Notes: a model not told the origin generated them from the sequence alone. 64,000 nucleotides of DNA from Bacteroidales bacterium (GCA_022482545.1 JAKVOZ010000001.1:207879-271878), one strand, 5' to 3'. Shown: positions 40,797 to 49,886, counted from the stretch's first letter. Made by a program: numbers and translations.

Positions 40797-42621
40797 TTAT
40801 ACAATATTAGAGTATAATCCTTTTAAAGAACATATCCTTTTAATATTAAAAACTATTCCTACAACACCAGGAGTATATCAGTATTTTGATAAAAAAGGAA
40901 CGATTATTTACGTTGGTAAGGCAAAGAACTTGAAAGCAAGGGTTTTGTCTTACTTTCGTAATGATACTAAACATAATCTTAAAACACAACTATTAATAAG
41001 AAAGATTGCAGATATCCAGTTTATTCATCTAAACACAGAAACAGAGGCTTTGTTGTTGGAATGTAATCTAATAAAAAAATATCAGCCTCATTATAATATA
41101 TTACTTAAAGATGATAAATCATATCCTTGGATTAGAATAACGAACGAAGAATATCCAAGAATTTTTTCTACAAGACATCTAATTAAAGATGGTTCTCAAT
41201 ATTACGGACCTTATCCAAGCGGAAAGATACTTAAAGAACTTATGGATTTAATACGTCATCTTTTTGTTTATCGTACTTGCAATCTACCTTTAACTGAAAT
41301 AAATATAAACAAGAATAAATATAAACCTTGTTTGAATTATCAAATATCTCTTTGTGATGCACCTTGTGCTAACTATCAAACAAAACAAGAGTACAATCAA
41401 ACAATAAATAATATTAAAGAACTAATACGAGGTAATTTTTCTTCAATATTAAAAACTATGAAAGAGCAGATGATGAACTATGCTAAGCAGTTGAAGTTTG
41501 AAAAAGCTCAGCAAGAAAAAGAAAGAATATCTTTGTTAGAGAACTATACAGCAAAGACAGCTATTGTATCTTCTGTTATTTCTAATTTAGAGGTTTATTC
41601 TTATCTTCCAAGTGAAAAAAGCATTTATGTTAATATGACAAAAGTTGTTAATGGCGCAATAAATATGTCTTACACTATTGAGGTTATGAAAAAACTTGAT
41701 GAACAAGATGAATATGTTTTTGTGTCAGCAATAATGCAAAACCGTGTTAAGATGAATTGGAACTCAAAAGAAATTGTTGTACCAAAAAAACTTGATATAC
41801 CAACAGACTACGTTAGCCAAACAATACCAATACTTGGAGATAAAAAGAAACTTATGGAGTTTTCTCAGCACAACACACTCTATTATCGCAACCAAAAGAT
41901 AAAAAAAGCAAAGATTCTTGACCCTGAACGTTGGAGTAATAAGGTTGTAAGTGAGATGCAAAAAGACCTTCAACTTAAAAATCCTCCTCACCATATAGAA
42001 TGTTTTGATAATTCTAATATTCAAGGGCATAATCCAGTTGCAAGTTGTGTTGTTTTTCGTGAAGGTAAGCCATCAAACAAAGAATATAGACATTTTAATA
42101 TAAAGACAGTTGTTGGAGCAGATGATTTTGCGTCTATGAGAGAGATTGTTTATAGAAGATATTCTCGTATGATAGAGGAAGACAAACCATTGCCAGACCT
42201 TATTGTTATTGATGGAGGTAAAGGACAACTTAATTGCGCAATAGAAAGTCTTATAGCATTAAATATTTTGGATAAAGTAACTGTTATTGGACTTGCAAAG
42301 AAACTTGAAGAGATATATTTTCCATTTGATTCTGCCCCTATATGCCTTGATAAACGTTGTCATACACTTCAAATAATTCAGCATATAAGAGATGAGGCAC
42401 ATAGATTTGGAATTACGTTTCACAGGGATAAGAGAAGTAAGGCAGAGTTCCATACACAACTAACAGACATAGAGGGTATAGGAGAAACAACAGCACAAAA
42501 CTTATTAATTAAATTCACTTCTGTTAAAAGAATACAAGAAACGACGTTAGAAGAACTTGTATCATGTGTAGGCAAAAGCAAGGCAGAAAAAGTGTATAAC
42601 TATTTTCATAATAAATCATAA
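40783..42621 (+). CDS. uvrC: Excinuclease ABC subunit C
   Basis: 612 residues. N-terminal GIY-YIG nuclease: TTPGVYQYFDKKGTIIYVGKAKNLKARVLSYF; then the UVR segment (KQLKFEKAQQEKERISLL), the RNase H-like 5' nuclease core (HHIECFDNSNIQGHNPVAS, VIDGGKGQLNCAIES, HRFGITFHRDKRSKA) and a C-terminal helix-hairpin-helix pair (IEGIGETTAQNLL, VGKSKAEKV). It makes both incisions in nucleotide excision repair with UvrB. The start overlaps gldH by 14 bases; no other start allows a complete GIY-YIG domain. Confidence 0.96.
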   Translation: MLINSYTILEYNPFKEHILLILKTIPTTPGVYQYFDKKGTIIYVGKAKNLKARVLSYFRNDTKHNLKTQLLIRKIADIQFIHLNTETEALLLECNLIKKYQPHYNILLKDDKSYPWIRITNEEYPRIFSTRHLIKDGSQYYGPYPSGKILKELMDLIRHLFVYRTCNLPLTEININKNKYKPCLNYQISLCDAPCANYQTKQEYNQTINNIKELIRGNFSSILKTMKEQMMNYAKQLKFEKAQQEKERISLLENYTAKTAIVSSVISNLEVYSYLPSEKSIYVNMTKVVNGAINMSYTIEVMKKLDEQDEYVFVSAIMQNRVKMNWNSKEIVVPKKLDIPTDYVSQTIPILGDKKKLMEFSQHNTLYYRNQKIKKAKILDPERWSNKVVSEMQKDLQLKNPPHHIECFDNSNIQGHNPVASCVVFREGKPSNKEYRHFNIKTVVGADDFASMREIVYRRYSRMIEEDKPLPDLIVIDGGKGQLNCAIESLIALNILDKVTVIGLAKKLEEIYFPFDSAPICLDKRCHTLQIIQHIRDEAHRFGITFHRDKRSKAEFHTQLTDIEGIGETTAQNLLIKFTSVKRIQETTLEELVSCVGKSKAEKVYNYFHNKS

Positions 42622-42800
42622 GCAACTATTTTATTATATTTTTATTTCATTAGAATAAATAACTAATTAAAAAAAAGTTGTAAAAGTTTCAAATTTTTCT
42701 TTCTTTATGATTGTGTAAAAAAGAATTAAAGAAAGAATCCAGAAAAATAAAAGAATAAAAGTTAATCAATTAATCTTATTGAAAAATATATCATTGTAGA

Positions 42801-42830
42801 TTTGTTATTTAAAAAAAAATGTTATCTTTG
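42801..42830 (+). promoter_or_regulatory. Promoter ahead of the HU-like gene: TTTG and TATCTTTG
   Basis: TTTG at 42801-42804 and TATCTTTG at 42823-42830, 18 bases apart. The next gene starts at 43221, so the leader would be about 380 bases and would include repeat sets C, B2 and D. The sequence at 42622-42800 is A+T-rich with nothing recognisable. Confidence 0.5.
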
Positions 42831-42931
42831 CCGATAAATACTAACTAAAAATCACATTATTATGATTTTATAATCATTATTGTTGATAGCAGTTACATAT
42901 GCTGAAGAAAACCTTAACGATTATGTTTGCA

Positions 42932-42973
42932 ATGTGGCGTTTGGTGACAAAGATATGGCGTTTGGTGAAATTA
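42932..42973. repeat. 21-bp direct repeat C, two units
   Basis: Units 42932-42952 and 42953-42973 share TGGCGTTTGGTGA. Part of the leader of the HU-like gene. Confidence 0.75.
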
Positions 42974-42994
42974 TTAGGCTGTATTTTTCTTTGC

Positions 42995-43074
42995 ATAATG
43001 GCATTATGTTGTTTGCATAATGGCATTATGATTGAGTTATAATGGCATTATAGTTGAGTTATAATGGCATTATG
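42995..43074. repeat. 22-bp tandem array B2, four copies
   Basis: Units begin at 42995, 43017, 43039 and 43061. Each starts with ATAATGGCATTAT, the reverse complement of the array B1 core at 27.1 kb; tails vary (for example GATTGAGTT). It is inside the predicted leader of the HU-like gene, so it would be transcribed and each unit could form a small hairpin. Confidence 0.88.
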
Positions 43075-43098
43075 CAAGATTTAGTTAAGCCTTCTAAT

Positions 43099-43140
43099 AA
43101 AAAAAGATGGCGTATTATTAAAAAAAGATGGCGTTATATT
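43099..43140. repeat. 21-bp direct repeat D, two units
   Basis: Units 43099-43119 and 43120-43140 share AAAAAAAGATGGCGT followed by six A/T bases. The word GGCGT is shared with repeat C. Confidence 0.75.
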
Positions 43141-43220
43141 AGGTGTGTGTAAAGAATGTATGATGACAATAAGGAATGAAGAAAAATTTATACAATATAT
43201 TAATTAAATAAATATAAGAT

Positions 43221-43661
43221 ATGAGTAAATATTACGGTACTTGGAAAAAGAAGTTTAAAACAAAGACAGGCGAAGAAAAAGAATTATATTACGCTTGTTC
43301 AAGAAAAGGGAATATTGTTGATTTTAAAAGACTAACAGAAATAATTTCTGAGCAATCAACTCTTAGTGCGGCAGATGTTGGGGCATGTTTGATTGCATTG
43401 GCAGAGAATATGAAGTTTATGTTGGATATGGGCGACACGATACGTCTTGACAATATTGGCACATTTAGTGTGGCGGTTACCAGCGAAGGCTTTGAGAACC
43501 CCAAAGATATTACCGCTGACAAAGTGAAAGCAACGAAAATAGTTTTTAAACCAGATAAGGACTTGCGTTCGGTGCTTGATAATTTTCGTTTTGTTTCGTA
43601 TGATAAGAAAATGGCGAGATATAAAGGTGTTATCTCTCATAAAGTTAAGGATAAAGAATAA
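43221..43661 (+). CDS. HU-family DNA-binding protein (Bacteroidota long form)
   Basis: 146 residues. The IHF/HU fold is seen in SAADVGACLIALAENMKFMLDMGDTIRLDNIGTFSVAV (positions about 49-87), preceded by an N-terminal extension (KYYGTWKKKFKTKTGEEKELYYACSR region) typical of the Bacteroidota HU-related class. It would bind and bend DNA. The gene has an unusually long repeat-filled leader; array D begins 120 bases before the start codon. Next to the OLD gene but with a separate promoter between. Confidence 0.85.
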   Translation: MSKYYGTWKKKFKTKTGEEKELYYACSRKGNIVDFKRLTEIISEQSTLSAADVGACLIALAENMKFMLDMGDTIRLDNIGTFSVAVTSEGFENPKDITADKVKATKIVFKPDKDLRSVLDNFRFVSYDKKMARYKGVISHKVKDKE

Positions 43662-43720
43662 CTTTTGCAAATGAAAAATAAATTATTGACAAAATTAATC
43701 AGTAATATAGAAAAAAGTTT

Positions 43721-43728
43721 TATATTTG
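43721..43728 (+). promoter_or_regulatory. -7 promoter element (TATATTTG) for the OLD nuclease gene
   Basis: TATATTTG followed by C, 31 bases before the start at 43759. Confidence 0.45.
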
Positions 43729-43758
43729 CGGGATAAAAAATAAGAAAGGAGAAAATGT

Positions 43759-45480
43759 ATGAAATTACAAAAACTTACAATTAAAAATTTTAGAGGATTA
43801 AAAGGAGAAAATAATACTATAGATTTTTCAAAGTCAGATATATTATTTCTAATTGGTCAAAACAATGTAGGTAAATCTACATATTTACATGCTTATCAGT
43901 TCTTCGTTAATTCAAAGCAAAATGCAGAAGAAGAAGATTTTAATAATTATGATAAGAGGAATCCAATTATAATAGAAGGCATTTTCCTAAAAGAAGACAA
44001 AGATGAACAAGAAAGTGATTTTATAGGATTAGGTAAAAATAAAGACCCTGATTGGATCAATAAATGGGTTGATGACGAAGGACTTATAAAAATAAGAAAA
44101 ACATGGAATAAAATAGGACTATTTGAAAAAGAAACATATTCTCCAATAGAACATGAATGGGTTCCTAATGGTTTTGGTGGAATGGAGTCTTTATTTACTA
44201 AATATTCTCCTCAACCAATTATTATAAATGCAATGGAAGATGAAAAATCATTAGATGAAAAGGTTAATAAGTTAATACAAGATAAATATTTAAAGAAGAT
44301 AAAGGAACAACAAAAAGATTTATATAAGGAAGCTTCAGAAAAGATACAAGAACTACAAAAAAAAGTTATAGATTCAGATGAAGTGTCTAATTTAAATTTA
44401 GAATTAAATAAACATTTTAAAGAAATATTCCCTCAATTGGAGTTACAAATACAAGCAAATAAAGATGAAAATATAAAAGTAGAAGATTCTTTTAAGAAAA
44501 ACTATACTGTTACTGTTCATCAAAATGATATTGATAGAAAAGAAACATTTCTGCAGAATGGACATGGAATTATTAGACAAGCTCTATATAATTTTATTGC
44601 ATTTCTGCAAGAGAATACTGATAGTAATAGAAAAGAATATATTATATTGTTTGAAGAGCCTGAATTATTTTTGCATCCTAAGATAACATTTAAATTAAGA
44701 GAAAGTTTGTATAAGTTATCTAATAATAGTCCATATCAAATATTATGTGCTACCCATTCTCCTATGATGATAGATATATCAAAAGAGCATTCATCTTTAA
44801 TAAGAGTTGTTAAAGATGATAATGAAAATATATATACTTACCAAGTTGATGATAATATATTTGCAAAAAATGAAGAGCAAAAAGAAAGAGTTCAAATGAT
44901 TAATAGATTTAATCCTCATATCTGTGAAGCTTTCTATGCAGATAAAGTTATATTAGTAGAAGGTGATACTGAAACTATTGTATATAGAGAATTATTGAAG
45001 AAGTTTTATCCTAATGAAGAAATATTTGTATTAAATACTGGGTCTAAAAATAATATGCCTTTTTTTTTAGAAATATTAACTGCATTCAAAATAGAGCATT
45101 ATGTTATTCATGACATGGATACAGAATATACTAGTAATGGTAGAAAAAATCCTTCCTGGAGTTTAAATAAAACAATATGGGAATTAGTAGAAGAAGCTAA
45201 TAAACAGAAACAAGGTTTATCAAAGAGATATGTTCATAATGCTAATTTTGAGAATGCTCATAAATATAAATTAGTGCATGGCAAAGATAAACCATTACAA
45301 GCATTTAGATTTGCAAAATCTATTATAAATAGACAAGGAGAAATTCCAGATTGTTTAAAATGGTTAGATGATATAATGGGTTCAAAAGAAATAATTCACG
45401 ACATGAATTATATAGAATCTAATAAGAAAACCATAGAACAAATTGAAGAAGAAAAAAAATCGTATAAAATCCTACAATAA
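43759..45480 (+). CDS. OLD-family ATPase-TOPRIM nuclease (single-gene type)
   Basis: 573 residues. An SMC/ABC-type ATPase has Walker A GQNNVGKS (33-40), an insert with a coiled coil (about 180-215), Walker B YIILFEEPELFLHP and an ATHSPMMID H-loop. From about 390 a TOPRIM domain follows: VILVEGDTE with the metal-binding Glu and VIHDMDTEY with the Asp pair. OLD proteins cut DNA and several act in phage defence, alone or with partners (GajA with GajB, Septu-like pairs). No dedicated partner gene lies beside this one; the UvrD further on is the housekeeping form. The A+T-rich composition and isolated promoter suggest an acquired defence gene. Confidence 0.85.
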   Translation: MKLQKLTIKNFRGLKGENNTIDFSKSDILFLIGQNNVGKSTYLHAYQFFVNSKQNAEEEDFNNYDKRNPIIIEGIFLKEDKDEQESDFIGLGKNKDPDWINKWVDDEGLIKIRKTWNKIGLFEKETYSPIEHEWVPNGFGGMESLFTKYSPQPIIINAMEDEKSLDEKVNKLIQDKYLKKIKEQQKDLYKEASEKIQELQKKVIDSDEVSNLNLELNKHFKEIFPQLELQIQANKDENIKVEDSFKKNYTVTVHQNDIDRKETFLQNGHGIIRQALYNFIAFLQENTDSNRKEYIILFEEPELFLHPKITFKLRESLYKLSNNSPYQILCATHSPMMIDISKEHSSLIRVVKDDNENIYTYQVDDNIFAKNEEQKERVQMINRFNPHICEAFYADKVILVEGDTETIVYRELLKKFYPNEEIFVLNTGSKNNMPFFLEILTAFKIEHYVIHDMDTEYTSNGRKNPSWSLNKTIWELVEEANKQKQGLSKRYVHNANFENAHKYKLVHGKDKPLQAFRFAKSIINRQGEIPDCLKWLDDIMGSKEIIHDMNYIESNKKTIEQIEEEKKSYKILQ

Positions 45481-45613
45481 GTTGTAAGAAATAGATATTA
45501 CTATAATGCAAATGAAGACTATACGTGTTTAATTAAACAAAATAATATTTTATGTCAATAATAGAGATGTTTTCTGATAAGAAAATTTATAAATTGAACC
45601 ATGTAATATAATA

Positions 45614-45802
45614 ATGTCAATAGCAAAATTCTACAATAAATACCATATTTCGTCCTCACGTGCCTTATGGCATGGGTATGATAGTGGCGTGTATTTTGTA
45701 ACGATATGTACACAAAATAGGGAATATTATTTTGGGGAAATTGTTGTTGGTGATTATATAAATGGAACGGGAACAGCAAAAGGAATGGAATCGGTGGCGT
45801 GA
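45614..45802 (+). pseudogene. N-terminal remnant of a REP-associated tyrosine transposase (RAYT, IS200-like)
   Basis: 62 codons giving YHISSSRALWHGYDSGVYFVT (positions about 10-30), then ICTQNREYYFGEIV, the start of a Y1/RAYT transposase. A complete protein is about 180-240 residues; the HUH pair and catalytic Tyr are missing, and residues after about 45 no longer fit the family. RAYTs move or maintain short palindromic intergenic repeats in other bacteria. A hairpin AGTTGTAA/TTACAACT followed by T-runs (45854-45877) is nearby. The rest of the 483-base gap (45481-45613 and 45803-45963) has no gene. Confidence 0.8.
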
Positions 45803-45853
45803 ATAGGAACAATCAGAACAAATAAAAGACATTGCGAATAGGCAGTTGTGGTT

Positions 45854-45877
45854 AGTTGTAACTTTTACAACTTTTTT
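45854..45877 (+). terminator. Terminator-like hairpin after the RAYT remnant
   Basis: AGTTGTAA (45854-45861) and TTACAACT (45865-45872) with a 3-base loop, followed by five T. Confidence 0.5.
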
Positions 45878-45920
45878 AATAAATTGACACTATTTTTTTA
45901 TTTACAATAAATAATTATAT

Positions 45921-45928
45921 TAACTTTG
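45921..45928 (+). promoter_or_regulatory. -7 promoter element (TAACTTTG) for the CPBP-uvrD operon
   Basis: TAACTTTG followed by C, 36 bases before the start at 45964. Confidence 0.45.
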
Positions 45929-45963
45929 CAAAGAAAAAACAATTAATTAAAAAAAGTAAAACT

Positions 45964-46782
45964 ATGAAAATTTTTCTTAAAGACACAAAGCCTTTTGTTA
46001 AGTTTATGATGTTGATTGCAATAACAATGGTTATGACTTCTGTTACTGCTTTTGCTACGATGGCTTTTAAAAATGATTTAATCTTAGTTCAAACAATTTC
46101 AACTATTGTTGTTTTTGGACTATCTGTTGTTATCTATAATCTTTTGTTTGAAGAAAAAGAAATATATAATAAAACATTTAACACAAAGCAACAATGGTGG
46201 TATTTCTTGCTTGGCATGGGCATAATGTTGTGTGCTATGCCAACGATAGATATATTCTCTCAATTGAATAATCAAATAAGTTTTCCAGGTGATGAAGTTT
46301 TTAAAAGACTAAATGAAGCAGCAGACGAATTGGTTAAGAATATGGTGGCAGGAAAAGGTGTAGGTAGTTTGATTGTAGCAAGTGTGGTTATAGCAGTGTT
46401 GCCAGCATTTTTTGAGGAATGGTTTTTTAGAGGGACACTTCAACCATTATTTATTAATTGGACAAAGAATGCTTATGTTGGAATATTGATAACAAGCATC
46501 ATCTTTTCATTGGTCCATTTTGATATATTTAATTTTGTTCCAAGAGTAATGTTAGGAATGATTTTGGGTTTGTTGTTTTATTATAGTAAATGTATTTATG
46601 TTAATATGGTAGCACATTTCTTTAATAATTTTATTGTAGTATTAGGTTTTTGGCTATATAAGATAGGAAGTATAGAGCAAGACTTTTCATCAGATAATAC
46701 AACATGGTATTTAGTTGTTGTATCCATTATTGTTTTAGTTTGTTGGATAGTTTTGAGTGAAAGAAAAAGACAAGTATTGTAA
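45964..46782 (+). CDS. CPBP-family intramembrane metalloprotease
   Basis: 272 residues with about seven hydrophobic segments. The Abi/CAAX protease motifs are complete: EEWFFRG (E151, E152, R156), FSLVHFDIFN (H185) and HFFNN (H218). Members cleave or process membrane-associated proteins, though bacterial substrates are mostly unknown. It begins a tightly packed same-strand run: uvrD follows after 10 bases. Confidence 0.9.
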   Translation: MKIFLKDTKPFVKFMMLIAITMVMTSVTAFATMAFKNDLILVQTISTIVVFGLSVVIYNLLFEEKEIYNKTFNTKQQWWYFLLGMGIMLCAMPTIDIFSQLNNQISFPGDEVFKRLNEAADELVKNMVAGKGVGSLIVASVVIAVLPAFFEEWFFRGTLQPLFINWTKNAYVGILITSIIFSLVHFDIFNFVPRVMLGMILGLLFYYSKCIYVNMVAHFFNNFIVVLGFWLYKIGSIEQDFSSDNTTWYLVVVSIIVLVCWIVLSERKRQVL

Positions 46783-46792
46783 GCGAATAGAT

Positions 46793-49141
46793 ATGGTATT
46801 ATTAGAAGATTTAAATAAGGAGCAACAAGATGCTGTTCGTCAAAAAGACGGTCCTATAATCATTATTGCAGGAGCAGGTTCAGGAAAAACACGTACTTTG
46901 ACTTATCGTATAGCATATCTTATAGAGCAAGGAGTTTCGCCATACAATATAATGTCTTTAACTTTTACGAATAAGGCGGCAAAAGAGATGCAAGAAAGAA
47001 TATATTCTCTTGTTGGATATAAAGCAAAATATATTCTAATGGGAACCTTTCATAGTATTTTTTCAAGAATATTGCGTCAAGAAGCAGAAAAGATAGGATA
47101 CACAAAAAACTATTCTATTTATGATGATACAGATAGCAAAAGACTTATAAGTGAGATAATAAAAAATCTTAATTTAGACCCAAAGAATTATAGTAAAGGT
47201 AGAGTATTGAATAGAATATCGTTTGCAAAATGTTCTCTTTATTCACCGCAAGATTACAAAGATAATGAATATATAAGGCAAGAAGATTTTCAAGCAAATA
47301 TTGGAGAAGTATATCGTGTTTATCAAGTGTATCAATCAAGATTAAAGCAAGCAATGGCAATGGATTTTGATGATATATTGTTTAATATGAATGTATTGTT
47401 AAGAGATTTTGTTGATGTTAAAGAAAAATATCAAAAACGTTTTCAATATATTCTTGTTGATGAGTATCAAGATACAAATTATTCACAATATTTGATAGTG
47501 AAGAAACTTGCGGAATATTATAAGAATATATGTGTTGTAGGAGATGATGCACAGAGTATTTATTCTTTTCGTGGAGCAACAATACAGAATATACTTAATT
47601 TTAGAAAAGATTATCCAAATGCAAACATATATAAGTTGGAACAAAACTATCGTTCTACGCAAAACATAATAAAGGCAGCAAATAGTGTGATAGTTAAGAA
47701 TGAGTTACAGATACCAAAAATTATATGGACTAACAATGAAGATGGAGATAAGTTGTTGTTTAAAACCTTGTTGTCAGATAGGGAGGAAGCAGATTGGGTG
47801 GCAGAGAAGATTAAAGAGATAACAAAGAAAGATAAGGTTGATTTTAATGATATGGCAATACTTTATCGAACAAATAGCCAATCAAGAGCGTTGGAAGATA
47901 GTTTGAGATTAAAGAACATACCATATATTGTTTATGGAGGCATATCTTTTTATGGGAGAAAAGAGATTAAAGATGCCGTTGCTTATCTTAGGTTAGTAGC
48001 AAATAATGATGATGATGAGGCTTTTGAAAGAGTGATTAATTATCCAGCAAGAGGAATAGGTAAGACGTCAATAGATAGATTAAAGATATTAAGAGGAGAA
48101 AAGCGATGTTCGTTATTTGCAACTATTAAGCAGATATCAGAGAATAAAGAAAAAACAATAACAACGCATGCTGTTAAGGCAATGCAAGAGTTTTGCGATA
48201 TGATAGAAGCACTTTCGTTAGAGATGAAAACAACAGATGCTTTCACTCTTGGCGATAAAGTGATTAAGCGTAGTGGAATAATGACAGACTTAGCCTTAAT
48301 GAAAGATGTTGAGGATAAAGATAAGTTGGAGAATATTCAAGAACTATTAAATAGTATAAAATCTTTTGTTGAAAATGATGAAGAAAACATTATTGATAGT
48401 TTAACAGGTGAAGAAATATCAATAAAAGATAAGACGCTTGATGTTTTCTTACAACAGATATCACTTATGTCAACAGCAGATGAAAAAGATGAAGAAAATA
48501 GTGATAATGTTAAACTTATGACAATACATTCAGCCAAAGGGTTGGAGTTTAATACTGTTTTTATTGTAGGAATGGAAGAGAATCTTTTTCCTTCATGTAT
48601 GTCTTTTGCTTCGAGAGATGATATTGAAGAAGAAAGACGATTGTTTTATGTTGCCATAACAAGAGCCAAGCAACATCTTTTCTTATCTTGTGCTAAGATG
48701 AGATACCAATATGGAAATACAACATTTTCGGAAACAAGTCGTTTTATTAAGGAAATAGATTCAGAGTTTATTGATTGTAATGATGGTGATAGACAGATAA
48801 AGAAAAGACTACCATTTAATGATGATGCTTATAATGAGCCAAAGAAATCATTCTCTTTAACTAAGAAAAAACCTTTAACTTCTTTGAGAGATAATGTATT
48901 TACAGAAAAGATATTGTTACGTAAAAAACAACAGCAAACAGATGTTGATGAAAAAGATTTATCTGTTGCTGGAATAGACCAAATAAAAGAAGGAATGAAT
49001 GTTTATCATAGTAAGTTTGGTAATGGAGTTGTTGTTGGAGTTGAAGGAGAGAGAGATAATAAGAAAGCAAGGGTTGATTTTGAAACTCTTGGAGAAAAAA
49101 CATTGATATTAAAATTTGCAAAATTAAAAATAAAGAAATAA
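46793..49141 (+). CDS. UvrD/PcrA-type DNA helicase
   Basis: 783 residues from ATG 46793, after the CPBP stop; an earlier in-frame ATG (46757) would overlap that gene and add a non-conserved leader. Superfamily 1A motifs are complete: LNKEQQDAVRQKDGPIIIIA, Walker A AGAGSGKT, TFTNKAAKEM, DEYQDTN, VVGDDAQSIYSFRGA, NYRST, TIHSAKGLEF and VAITRAKQHLFLS. The C-terminus has the PcrA/UvrD Tudor-like patch VYHSKFGNGVVVGVEGE. It unwinds DNA in excision repair and clears replication obstacles. This tail marks the housekeeping helicase rather than a defence GajB. Confidence 0.95.
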   Translation: MVLLEDLNKEQQDAVRQKDGPIIIIAGAGSGKTRTLTYRIAYLIEQGVSPYNIMSLTFTNKAAKEMQERIYSLVGYKAKYILMGTFHSIFSRILRQEAEKIGYTKNYSIYDDTDSKRLISEIIKNLNLDPKNYSKGRVLNRISFAKCSLYSPQDYKDNEYIRQEDFQANIGEVYRVYQVYQSRLKQAMAMDFDDILFNMNVLLRDFVDVKEKYQKRFQYILVDEYQDTNYSQYLIVKKLAEYYKNICVVGDDAQSIYSFRGATIQNILNFRKDYPNANIYKLEQNYRSTQNIIKAANSVIVKNELQIPKIIWTNNEDGDKLLFKTLLSDREEADWVAEKIKEITKKDKVDFNDMAILYRTNSQSRALEDSLRLKNIPYIVYGGISFYGRKEIKDAVAYLRLVANNDDDEAFERVINYPARGIGKTSIDRLKILRGEKRCSLFATIKQISENKEKTITTHAVKAMQEFCDMIEALSLEMKTTDAFTLGDKVIKRSGIMTDLALMKDVEDKDKLENIQELLNSIKSFVENDEENIIDSLTGEEISIKDKTLDVFLQQISLMSTADEKDEENSDNVKLMTIHSAKGLEFNTVFIVGMEENLFPSCMSFASRDDIEEERRLFYVAITRAKQHLFLSCAKMRYQYGNTTFSETSRFIKEIDSEFIDCNDGDRQIKKRLPFNDDAYNEPKKSFSLTKKKPLTSLRDNVFTEKILLRKKQQQTDVDEKDLSVAGIDQIKEGMNVYHSKFGNGVVVGVEGERDNKKARVDFETLGEKTLILKFAKLKIKK

Positions 49142-49145
49142 AAGA

Positions 49146-49868
49146 ATGGACAGAAAAAAAGAATTTATGGAGTATAATACTGAAAGAGAGAAACTAATAA
49201 TACCTGAATATGGAAGAAACATTCAAAAGATGGTAGAATATTGTCTTACAATAAAAGATAGAGAGAAAAGGAATGCTTATGCTAAAAGTATTATAGTTGC
49301 GATGAGTCAAGTAAATCCTGTTGGCAAAGAGATAGCAGATTATCAACAGAAACTATGGGACCATCTTTTTATTATATCTGATTATAAACTTGATGTTGAT
49401 TGTCCATATCAAAAGCCAAAAAGAGAAGAGAAAGATGAAAAACCACAACCACTTAAATATAAGAATAGTCAAATAACTTATCGCCCTTATGGTAGTTTGA
49501 TTGAGAGTATGATAAAGAAAGCAACAACAATGGAAGAAGGAGAAGAAAAAGATTATATTGTTGGATTGATAGCACAACAGTTAAAAAAATCTTATCTTCA
49601 ATGGAATATAAATAGTTGTGATGATGATATGATATTAGAGCATTTTCGTATTCTTTCAGGAGATAAACTACACCTTTCTGATGATTTTAAACTTAAAAGT
49701 ACTAAGGATTTGTTAGGAACGAAGAATAATAACAACAATAACAAAAGACAGAGCAACAATAACAACAATAATAAGAGAAACAATAATAATAGCAATAACA
49801 ACAATAATAATAACGCTAAACGAAACAATAACAACAATAATAACTATAAAAAGAACGTACAAAAATAA
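49146..49868 (+). CDS. DUF4290 protein with poly-Asn tail
   Basis: 240 residues. Residues about 8-190 are DUF4290: MEYNTEREKLIIPEYGRNIQ, DREKRNAYAKSIIVAMSQVNP and YGSLIESMIKKATTMEEGEEK, a Bacteroidota-only family typically found before murA. The last 45 residues are almost all Asn with Lys/Arg and Ser (tracts of 5 to 8 Asn), probably disordered. The function is unknown; position (4 bases after uvrD, 18 before murA) suggests a cell-envelope link. Confidence 0.88.
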   Translation: MDRKKEFMEYNTEREKLIIPEYGRNIQKMVEYCLTIKDREKRNAYAKSIIVAMSQVNPVGKEIADYQQKLWDHLFIISDYKLDVDCPYQKPKREEKDEKPQPLKYKNSQITYRPYGSLIESMIKKATTMEEGEEKDYIVGLIAQQLKKSYLQWNINSCDDDMILEHFRILSGDKLHLSDDFKLKSTKDLLGTKNNNNNNKRQSNNNNNNKRNNNNSNNNNNNNAKRNNNNNNNYKKNVQK

Positions 49869-49886
49869 ATATATAAATAAAGGGAT

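Noticed and set aside
42899..43042. 47-codon open frame (hydrophobic peptide, reminiscent of a type I toxin)
   Set aside because: Its sequence is largely a translation of repeats C and B2, and no ribosome-binding or antisense RNA feature is evident.
42831..43220. Known riboswitch class in the long leader
   Set aside because: I could not match conserved cores of TPP, cobalamin, FMN, SAM or other classes; repeats explain most of the sequence.
43759..49141. OLD nuclease plus UvrD-type helicase resembling a Gabija (GajA-GajB) pair
   Set aside because: The helicase is 1.3 kb away, behind a transposase remnant and its own promoter, is co-transcribed with a CPBP protease, and has the PcrA/UvrD C-terminal Tudor patch, so it is the housekeeping enzyme.
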